From contig CM055268.1 of assembly GCA_029237695.1 (NCBI GenBank), forward strand, positions 56,257,131 through 56,321,130: DNA of 64,000 nt. The letters are read 5' to 3'. Source of the stretch: Conchocele bisecta. Lineage: Eukaryota > Mollusca > Bivalvia > Lucinida > Thyasiridae. Both the position numbers and the translations under genes were made by a program. The notes under the pieces were generated by a model. The model was not told the origin of the DNA. It ran no database searches and worked only from the letters and a program-made list of their open reading frames with translations. Positions 28,901-40,900 of the stretch are shown here, piece by piece. Each line of letters opens with the position of its first letter. Within the stretch, counting starts at the first letter, position 1.

Positions 28901-31900
28901 CTAAAAACCTTAACCAAGGCGTGACGGTGACGCCGACGCCGGGGTGACAACATAAGCTCTACTTATTCTTCGAATAGTCGAGCTAAAAAGGCCATTCATT
29001 CCTATAATGTCTCTAAACCGGACACCCTGGGGACCTCAAATAAACCGAATAAACTGACCAATCCACAAATTTCTTCTACCCACCTCTTCGAGACTGGTGT
29101 CCGATATACCGAAGCTGGATATCCCCAGGTTCCTGTGATTGGTCTCCAGTGCCTGGAATAGCTCCTGGAACCTGCCCTGGTGGGCGGCGTCGTCCGGTAG
29201 CTGGTAGGACAGTTCCGTCATGTTGTCTTCCACCAGTCGCGCACTCCCCACAAACTTCTGGATAAACGCCGTCACTTTCTTCACCGACAATCCTGGAAGA
29301 TTGATGGAGATATTGACTTGGTATCATTTCAAAGAAGGAAAACAAAGGGATAAAGGCCGTCACTTTCTTCACTGACAATCCTGGAAGATTGATGGAAATA
29401 TTGACCTGGTATCATTTCAAGGAAAACAAATGGAAAAATACCATCACTGTCTTTACTAGCAATCCTGTAGAATACACCCACACACCCAGATACAAAAATC
29501 ATTTCACAACATATCTAGGAAGGAAAGGGTGGGTGTGCAAAGAAACATTGTTTATAAATGCTCTTTAATAGTTGTTTCACTGACAATCATACAATATTGA
29601 TGGACATACTGAAAATATCCTGAATAATAAACAACATGACTTGCTTCACTGATACTCTTACAAGATTGACGAACATACAGCTGTAAGTGCAATATTTGAT
29701 TCATAAAATGCCTATCTATATACATGTATGTGGCTGTGACTGCAGAAATGAGGCTTATGTCATTTCTGACTAGTGTAGCTCCTGGGCAAATAGCACATTC
29801 CTGTATCCTGGTAGCAATTTATATTGCTTGTTAGAAGCTTGACAGGTGTTTCATTGATGGAATGGCAAACAGTACAGATCCTGATAAGACTGTGCGGATG
29901 CACAGGCTGATCTGGATCTACACTGGTTGCAAAACTCATAATCCCCATTTCGCCAGTCACAACCACATATTAAAGAAAGTGAGGTATTCCTTGAATTCAT
30001 ACACTATTACATACCCATGCTGGCTCCCTCCCTGGGTGGGGTGGGCGGGTCCTGTCAGATTTACTGTCGCGTATCCCTCGTCATCGTTTTCATTCTCATT
30101 TAATACAACCGGCTGAAATAGATCGATTGATTTAATGGGTTTTACGTCCATTTAAACAAAACAGTCACATACAAATGGAGGCTAAAATGGAAGATTTCCA
30201 GATTTCACACTGGATTTCTGGCCATTAGTTATATATATAGGGCAGAATATGATATTTCTTCCTAATTGCAAAGGATTTTTTTTTTTCTTCAAAACTGGCT
30301 TTGAATATCACCAATATATATTGTAAATGATAAATGACCCACATCGAAGGTTGATAAAAATACAGATCACACATAGAATTAAATTCCTGATATTACAGTA
30401 AACTTTCAACATTGTTTGTGGAAATTATATTTCTTAAATCAATATCGTCAAAACACAGATATGTGGTAAAGGAGAAAATCTCATAAACTGACAAACATTA
30501 CAGAGGTCGGCCGAAGCTTGGACAAAAAAACCCAGTAAATTTGGTTGGTCAAAGCGGATGTGTGCAGTCTAGGCCAACCAAACTACTTGATTTTGTATAA
30601 TAGCACAGTGGCATATACAGCTATAAGAGACATTGATCAGTGCGAATGAATTGAACATTGAACAACAAGCCTTAGAATTCCTACGTGTTTCTTTCCTATG
30701 TATTTTCTTGTCCTTACGTTAACACCGACCAGCATCCGTACGCTTGTCACAGACATTGGTCGACTCGGGATCACCACCCATCCACACTTGGTAGATAGAA
30801 TATATAGGGAGTGTATGTTTATATCAAGCTTATCAGACTCCGGCTTGGAAACAGCAAGCCTCGGAATTCCGACTCGTTTCCTAGCCTTGCCTGATGTTTT
30901 CTATGTATTTTTAGGCCTTACCTGGACATCGACCAGCGTCCGTATGCTTGCCGCAGACATTGGTCTACTCGGGGATCTCCTCGAGTGCTTCTTCAGTTCC
31001 TCATCCTCGTCAATGTCAACATCACTGCGCACCAAGGTCAGGTAGTAGCCGCTTCCATACTTGTTCTTCAGGAACAGACTTGAGCCCACACAGCTGAGTC
31101 GGCCCTGGGAGATTATAGCTATACGGTCTCCCAGTACGTCGGCCTCATCCATGTGGTGTGTAGACAGGATTATTGTGCGTCCTTAAAGTATACGAGATGG
31201 ATTATATAGATCTATAGGACAGGAACCACACAACAGTCGGCCCTGGGAGATTATAGCTATACGGTCTCCCAGTACGTCTGCCTCATCTATGTGGTTTGTA
31301 GACAATATTATTGTACGTCCTTAAAGTATACGAGATGGATTATATAGAGATCTATAGGACAGGAGCCACACAGCAGTCGGACCTGGGAGATTATAGCTAT
31401 ACAGTCTCCCAGTATGTCTGCCTCATCCATGTGGTGTGTAGACTGGATTATTGTATGTCCTGAAAGTATAGGAGATGGATTATATAGAGATCTATAGGAC
31501 AGGAGCCACACAGCAGTCGGACATGGGAGATTATAGCTATACGGTCTCCCAGTACGTCGGCCTCATCCATGTGGTGTGTAGACTGGATAATTGTACATCC
31601 TGAAAGTATAGGAGATGGATGTATAGGGATCTATAGGACAGGAGCCATACAGCAGTCGGCCCTGGGAGATTATAGCTATACGGTCTCCGAGTACGACGGC
31701 CTCATCCATGTGGTGTGTAGACTGGATTATTGTACATCCTGAAAGTATAGATGAATTATATGGGGATCTATAGGACAGGAGCCACACAGCAGTCTGCCCT
31801 GGGAGATTAAAGTACGTCCTGAAAATATAGGAGAGGCTCGAGGCTTGATATCAAAAGGACATATTTGTTTGGTATTCTCTGTGTAATAGGTGAAATTAGC

Positions 31901-34900
31901 CTATCAATGGCGAGCCTCGGAATTCCTGCATTTGCCTAGCCTCGCCTGGTAATCTTGATGTATGTGGCTATAACTGAATAAATAGGGCTAATGGGTTTTG
32001 CAACCTATGTAGATTGAGATCAGCCTGGGCCTGATTGCTCAAAGCTTCTGTTAGCTTAACAGACTGATACATCCTTAATAGCATTGCTAAGGATTTAACA
32101 GTCTGCTAAGCTAACAGAGGTTTTGAGCAACCGGGCCCTGGTCACCATTCCATTAATGAAACACTAGTCATGCTTCTAACAAGCAATATAAATCGCTATC
32201 AGGCTACGGGAGTGAGCTATTTTATCAAATCTACACTGGTCGCAAATCTCATAAGCTCCATTTCTCCATTCACAGTCACATATAAGTCATTAGCCTGACA
32301 TTATAGGGGTGGGAACAGTTTCAAATGCCAAATCCTGAAAATGGCTAAACAAACATATTTTTGCAGTGTGTTTCCTGGCCATGTTATTATTTTTCTGCAA
32401 TTATCAGGAACCTCTAATCCTAAATCATAATATAGCCTGAAAATTCCTACCCCTGATTAGCTATTTATGTGTGGATGTGACTGGAGAAATGGGGCTTATG
32501 TGGTTTGTGACAGTGTAGCTCCTGATCAAATACCACACACATGTAGACTGATAACAATCTACATGTATATTACTTGTTAGAAGGATGCCAATGGAATGTC
32601 GAATAGTGCAGATCCTGATCAGGGTGTGGATGCACAGGCTGATTTTGATCTACACTGGTCGTAAAACCCATAGACCCTATTTCTCCAGTCACATATATCC
32701 AGGGCCGGGCCCGGTTGTTCAAAACATCAGTTAGCTTAACGGACTGTTAAATCCTTAACGGACTGTTAAATCCTTAACTGAATGGTTAAAATCTCTGTTA
32801 AAATAGAGATTTTAACCATTCAGTTAAGGATTTAACAGTCCGTTAAGCTAACAGATGTTTTGAACAACCGGGCCCTGATTATTAGGCGAGGATAGGAAAT
32901 TGCAGGAATTCCGAGGCTTGCCATTGATACACTACTGTCTGTTCCACGTTTTGCTGCCGACGAACTTTTGGCTATTAAACACATTAAACCTGAAAAATAT
33001 TTAAAAGTAAGTACTTTTTTATCAATAACAAAAAAGTAACCCTCCCCAAAAATTTTATTTGATGAAATTCCATCAAATATTGATTTTTTTTATTGCGAAA
33101 AAACGATTTTCCTGGGGGCTAAACATAGATTTTTTTAAAATATCTTTTTATTTGTGGACCGATTTTCAAAATGTAACTTTTGTTTTCTTAGTTACATCAT
33201 TTTCAAGCTATCTTGCCAGGTTTCGGAGCCAGTTTTCCAAATGTTTTGGAAATTGACTCCCCATGTTAAATTTCCATAGGAAAATCGTTTTTTTGCAATA
33301 AAATCTTTCATCAAATAATTTTTTTAGGGGAGGGTGACTTTTTTGTTATTTATGAAAAAGTACTTACATGTTCTTTTTAATATTTTTTAGATTTAATGTG
33401 TTTAATAGCCAAAAGTTCGTCGACAGCAAAACATGGAACAGACAGTAATTCCAACAATAAAACATAGAAGACACTCTATTCCATCGTCCGCTGAAGTGAC
33501 TAAGAGGTCATCAATTTAAATTATACAAGGTTGGCTTCCCTTCAGATATTAGGAGAAAACAAAATCAAATCGGGTAGTCTCTTCATGGAATAAAGTTCAT
33601 GAAACGTAGGTTCTGCATCAAGTGGAGAGACTTTGAAGACAAACACGTGAGTCACGCTTAAAGAACCAAGTAACTAAGTAAATACCAGGCTTTCGATATC
33701 AAGTTTATCAGGCTCGGCTAGGAAACACATTCCGAGGCGAGTCCAATGTCACGACCAGATTTGCCCCTGTGCCAAGTCGTACCTTTCTTCAGTTTCAGTA
33801 GAAGCTGCCAGATGGCGCGTCGGGCGTACGGGTCGATTCCCGCCGTCGGTTCATCCAGGATCACCGTGTTTGAGTCACCCACAAACGCTATGGCAACGGA
33901 CAGCTTCCGCTTCATGCCACCTACACAGGAAGATTGATGGATCATCAACTAGCATTTGGGCATTTTAACTCTTTGCATGCTGGGAAACTTGTGGGCTATA
34001 AATAGTTCAAAACTAGCGGACAAGAATTCATCATATTTTCTTGTATTTCTCCACGTAAATATCATGAAAATGTCTTCGAATTTCATTAGAATTGAGTCCT
34101 GAGGACTCAATTCTAATGAAATTTCAAGACATATTTACAGAGAGAAATGAAACATATACATGTACTCCTAATTCGTTTTGCGGATATTTTCGCCGCTAGC
34201 ATGGAAAGAGTTAAGGGATATTTCAGCAATTATGTCAACACCGAAAAAAAAAAAGGAAAAAGATAAAATGCATGTAGTAAAATGTTCAAAGAAGGCTTTG
34301 AACATGTCATAGTCAACTTTTTAAATTGAATGTAGGTATTGTAGGCACAGCTCTTGTTAAGCTGCATAATTTGTTTAACTTTGTGGGAAATTTTGTTATT
34401 TCTCCACCAAAAATGGCAAGTTGGGAGTGCTTTAGAATCGTCTCATTGAGACGATTCTAAAGCACTCCCAACTTGCCATTTTTGATGGAGAAATAAGAAA
34501 ATACGCACCTTAACTGGAGCTCTGATTGTAGGTATTGAATGTAAATGAAATTACCCATTCATGTGATTATCTGTTATGTCATCCATGTTTGAATCATAAC
34601 ATCAATATAGTCGCTAATTCTGCTTCTAACATTTTTTATGCATATATTTCCGACGTTATAATGGTCTGGCAAATGTTTTATACACATCAGAAAATCAATC
34701 ATCAATAATTAGACATAGAATTAGCAGTTGTCTGTTAAAATGAAACAACCAACGCACAAGATTTACTACGTCATACTAAATCAGCCTACCTACGGTACTA
34801 CATTTAACCACTAAGCCACCATGACATCCGCAAGACATACCGGATAAATTGCGTGACATTTCGTGTCGTTTGTGGGGCAGGCCGACATCTTTGATCATCT

Positions 34901-37900
34901 GTTACATCTCGACCTTGACCTGCTTGGAATCAGAGCCCTTGAGTCGTGCGTAGAACCACATGTGTTCATCCACCGTCAACCTGCAACAACAATCTCCATA
35001 TATGAGAAATGCTAGGTGATTTCCTATCTCAAAATATGTGTGATTTTGCTTGAAATATATTTTCTTACAAATGACATCGAAAGATGACAAAATTTTGATG
35101 GCAAATCATTTGCTATGAAAATTTTGTCAACTTTCTACGTCATGGACTGAAAATATCCTGGTGTGGGACTAAGAGTATTCCATATATACTCCGGTGTGTG
35201 ACTAAGAGTATTCCATATATACTCCGGTGTGTGACAAGGATATTCCACCCGAGTGGTCAGAATATGTTGTCAGAAACGAGGCTTTGCCGAGTTTCTGACG
35301 ACATATTCTGACCACGAGGGTGGAATATCCTTAGTCACACACCGGAGTATATCTGGAATACTTTTTCTCGCATACCTACTAAGTCCAGAATCATGTTTAG
35401 CCATAATACGCCATCAACGAACCACCATAGTATAATACTAACTTTTTTTCTTTATATGCTATCTCCAATACAACCACTCAATCGCATTACCCGTATCAAG
35501 AAATGGGTGTAAACAACACCAACAAATTAGACTCTCCTACATTGGATCGAAACATTTAACACATAACGGCCCACTAAAAATACGGTCTGAAGACGCCCAT
35601 GACATCATGTGTAAATCCAATTTACTACATACACAAAATAAATAGGACGTAGTATGAGACAAACTCATATAAATATTGAAAATAGACCATATATCCTCGA
35701 TTCAAATTTGTACAATAATGTTTACAGAATCATTTTATGTTTTTATTTTGAGTATTTATTGCAATTCCGAGACGCTGTCTTCAATTACGCAAATATCAGT
35801 CCGCCGAAAGTTTCACTCCGACGGACATTTGTCATTTCAACACATTGCCGTTTTCAAGAAATTCTTGCTCACTGGATTATTAAACAAATATTCCAATCAC
35901 TATCAACTGTCACTATACATATGTTTGGGGAAGAATCAACAACATACGAGGTAAATAGTTTGCTGTCAATTACATGTGTTTTTTTTAATAATAATGTTCG
36001 GCCAACTGATTTACAGACGCCCCTTACTCCCTCAAAGTATACTTTGCTAGAAAAGTATACTTTGCAATGTTGGTGAAATTGGCTACTGATCAACATATTT
36101 TGAATGTTCACTTACAGGTCAAAGAGGACATTGTGTTGGGGACACATTCCGAGGCTGTGCCGAATTGTGTCCATCTGCGACCGGATGTCTTCACCGTGGA
36201 TGTAAGCCGTGCCACTGGTTGGTGGGAATAGACCCGTCAATACCGACCTGAAACATACACAGAGGTCGACTGTATGATTGATTGACAGACAGATAAATGG
36301 ATGGATAGATGTACGAACGGACTGATTGACGGATTGGCGGATGGGCGGGCGGGCGGTAAGACATTTCTGCAAAATATTCCATGAAAAATTGAAAATGTTC
36401 TTCGGTACAAAATTACACGGCATGTCTCATATTATTAATGAGTGCTTCCCAGAATAAATTGTGTCTGAATATTTAGGGTTTTTACGGTACTTACATGGTG
36501 GTTGTCTTGCCGGCGCCATTGTGCCCGAGGAACGAAGTTATCTGGCCCTCGAAGAAGTTGAGTGTGAGCCCGTCGACAGCCACCTTGTTGCCAGTGGCGT
36601 AGACTTTCTGCAGGTCTCGTAAGGCCACGCCTACTTTCCTGTTGCTAGGTTCTGCCTCTATTCCCGCTGTGGCTGTGGATTGGATAATACATTAACACTT
36701 AGAATACGGGAAACGTAAATTGTCATCTGCTGTTATTTTATGTTTCGTTTCTCCCATCCCTAAATGACTGTAGCTGTTTCTGGGACGTTAAACCCATTCA
36801 CAGCACTTTAGAATGCAAAAAAACGTTATTTTATGTTTTGTTTTTCTGTCTCAATGAAACATGGTTGACAGCAATTTAGAATCATTTCCAATGTAATTGA
36901 TTCTAAAGTGTTGTCAAACCATGTGTTTGATGAGAAAAATTGAAGAAAAAAAAATCTGCAGACGACAAAATTTAATTCAGCAGTGTAATGGTTAAAGGTA
37001 CATGCCCACTCAGTAGGCACAAAATGTTCTTTATATGAATTAAATAAGTGTATAATTGTGTTACTATTCACCAGTTCTAAACATTACGAGTGCCCGCTAT
37101 ACAGATATAATAATTTAGTAATGTTTATTTTACTGATAGTGACGCGCGGTGGTATCAGGCTATTTTCATATGCAAATGAGTCATGATATATTTTAATTAT
37201 TCATACTAATTAAATGCGTCACCTTAAAAAATAGCATGATCATTGCGCATCAAAAAATACAAACAGATAATACATAGTGATGTCCGTTAACAGTTTAAGG
37301 AAACACAGTTATCGCCCCTGATATCTTTGTGAAAATTTATGTCCGATATAAAATGTATAATAATGCCAATCAATACGTGGGGTAAAGGTGAATTAATGTT
37401 TGTTTTGCCAGAGAATGTCTCTGATGATGTCTCTGATAGAAAGAACAGTTTGTGACTACTGAGTGGGAATGTACCATTAACCCTTTCAACACCACAGACC
37501 TCTATAGAGACAATGTTTGCAAACAGTGCAGATCCAGATGAGCCGGCTCGTAACGAGCCGTCTCATCAGGATCTCCACTGTTTGTTAATAATTTTAAAAC
37601 GTTGTACAGATTACCCTTTTAGAAGAATGGGATAATTTGAATGAACAAAATTAATGAAATAGCGTGAAACATTGGCATGGAACATCCTATTAAGTTACTT
37701 GGTGTTGAAAGGGTTAATACTGTTAACCCTTTGAACCCGAAAGCCCGCTATATGCAAACAGTGCAGATCCAGATGAGCCGGCTCGTAACGAGCCGTCTCA
37801 TCAGGATCTGCACTGTTTGAAAGTAATTTTCATATTTTTGAGAACAAAAAATATCCCCTTTTTATAATTGATTGAAATAGCGTGAAACATTGGCATGGAA

Positions 37901-40900
37901 CATCCTATTAAGTTACTTGGTGTTGAAAGGGTTAATGTATTATCTAATCAGTTGTAACTTTGGCCATTCCCTGGCTGGGATATTGTGGGATTTCTTAATC
38001 CTTAGACGGTGGGAAATAAATAATGCCGTCTGCTCGCTTTTTATAAAAAAAAATTCATAACAAAATAAAACATGCTTTGGCAGCATATGAGAATCATCTA
38101 CAATATGGACAAGTTTTATGAGCTTTCAAAACATGGTTATATTTAGAAATATAGACAATAAGGAAAAATAGCAGCCAAATAAATATTAAATTATGCTGCC
38201 TGTCAGTTAAATCTGATGCTGTTTGTGTTACCCCATCTTTTCATGATTTTTGATATGTCTATTGATCTACTGTCTGTTTCACGAAAGCTGCCCAAATTTT
38301 ACGGCTATATAAACAATTCAAAAACAAGATTTCTTTTGATAATATTAAATAAAGGAAAAATTAAGAATGAGCCTTCTTTTTATTTCGTGAAATTTGGTCA
38401 AATATTGATTTTATTGGGAAAAAACAATTTCCCCATGTTAAATCTCCGTGAAGATGTCTATGGGGAGATTTAACATGGGAAATATTTTTTGCATTTTAGA
38501 AATACTGGACCGATTTTTAAAATTTAACTTTTGTTTTCTTAGTTAGATCATATCCAAGCTATCTAGTCAGGTTTCGGAGTCAATTTCCAAAAATGTTCGT
38601 TTTTTGACTCCTCCCACACTTCCTTACCACTTTTTCCCCCATGTTAAATTCCCATAGACAAATCAATTTTTCATAATAAAATCAATATTTGACCGAATTT
38701 CATGAAATAAAAAGAAGGCACATTCTTAAATTTTCCTTTAATTTAATATTATCGAAAATAATATTGTTTTTGAATTGTCTATATAGCCGTAACATTTGGG
38801 CAGCTTTCGTGAAACAGACTATATAGACTGAATGGTTACAAATGATTGTCAGGATATACACTGCACAGTTTGACCTTTAGCCTACTTCAGCAAAATTGCT
38901 AAGCATACTCATCTTGTTAAGTACACTTAGAGGGAGAAACTTAATTTAAGGATAAATTTATTACCATTTTGGCTTTAATAATGTAATAAACTCAGTATAA
39001 TAATTATGCATACTTTTAATCACCAAATATATGCAGTCGTTAGTTCTATATGAAACAATGCATTTCGGGAAAAGTAAATGATTACTCCCTCAGAGTATAC
39101 TTAGCTAGTATGCTTATCGATTTTGATCAAATAAGCTACAAGTCCGGAGCTGTTGTTATAAACAATATAATAAACAGACAATTTTAATGCGCAACAGCAT
39201 ACAAATCAACAAACTGGCAAATAATTTTACGAGGGCCAAAATTGAATTCTAACAAGAGTTACCTACCTTGGGTCCCCATGTCCACCAAGCTCCAGAGACC
39301 AGCATGCACATCCACTCACCCTGATCAGGAACTGCACTTATCAACATTAATTAACTTGAAAGACTCCCCACTGCTATTACAAAACCAAAACTGGTCGACG
39401 GAACCGATTTCCCACAAGATATCTACCTTGATTCCCACGCCCTGTAAGCTCCAACGACCTCTCAACGTCGGCATTTCTGTTTGACTTCTCATCATATCCG
39501 AGCCAATACGACTTGGACACTGGGAAATACCAGGGCCTCGGTATACCGTACTGGCCCGGGAAAACCGCCTCGATGTACCACGTGAACAGGCCGTAGATCA
39601 CGGTGTCTATGATGAGCATAAGGAAGCAGTGAAGCATGCTGAAATCATCGTCCGTGTAAGGGCTCACACCCACATTGCTCCATTGCAGTCCAACGGCCTG
39701 CTCCTCAAACAGCGCTATGAAGTTACAGCCGTAGCCGAAGGCAACGTTGGATAACAGGCTCTGGAAAGAGAAGATGCTTAACCCTTACTACGCTGAATTA
39801 AATGTTGTCACTGCTGTAGAAATGTTTTATTTTCAATATTTCTCGACAAAAACCTGGTTTTGACAGCACATGAGAATCGTCTCCAGTGGAGACGATTCTC
39901 ATGTGGTGTCAAAACCAGTTTTTTGTTAAGAATTAAATCAAAAATGAAAAACAGCAGACGGCAATTTTCGTCAACAGCGTAGGAAAAGTTAAAGGTCATA
40001 TGAATAGAAAAAATTAATTTTAAAATATATTTTGTATACAGGTAGACAATGGCAATACAAACGACATGCAGAAAACCCCAGTCAAAATTATAATCCGATC
40101 AAAAGTTATGCAAGCTTTCACAATTGTACATTTTAGGCAAATTATTTCCAACAAAATTTTGAAAATCCCCAGTTTTTTTTTTACATTTATAATTTTATTC
40201 AATAATAAATTATCATGTTCATGTAATAAAATAATGAGAAAAAAATCACTGACTAATTGTTCTTCTATGACCTCATAGTGGAACACACATATTTCAGATA
40301 ATTAAAATGTTCAAATCTTTGTAATTTGTTTAATATTTGTTATTTGTACACGCGGTTTCAGCATTCATTTCATATTATCAAATTGTATTATTTACAAAAA
40401 TAAAAAAAAAGTTGTTTTAATAATTATTATGACCTTTAATGGTCCATCAACACAGAAGAGTGTTATTTATGGTCCATCATGGTAGATTCAGGGATTCCGC
40501 TGGCGATAAAAATAAACAATTTGGGATAAAAAATTACAATTTTCAGCTAAAATATTTTGTTTTTGGATTTTTTTTCGAAAATTGTAATTTTTTATCGCCA
40601 ATTGTTTTATTTTTTTTTTTGAAGTGCCGATTTCTTTATTTTCCCCAGCGGAATCCCTGGGTAGATTATATAAACAGGCTCTGGAAATTAATTATTTTTA
40701 ACACTTTCAATCGTAAGTATCGGGCAATTGAACGTAAATTTAGCAAATATGTGAAAGAAATTTCAAGTCATTTGATCTTAACACTTTCAACCGGAAAGTC
40801 TACTATAGCGGTTTATGCAAACAATGCAGATCCAGGATCTGCAATTTTTTTAAAGTAATTTTCATATTTTTGAGAACAAAAACACCCCCTTTTCATAAAT

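Noticed and set aside
31308..31787. Separate ABC transporter genes suggested by repeated THHMDEAD frames
   Set aside because: These are partial tandem copies of one exon border, without donors or neighbouring NBD exons.
35654..36076. A 140-residue frame overlapping the ABCA intron
   Set aside because: It ends in a MITE terminus, has AT-rich composition and no recognisable motif.
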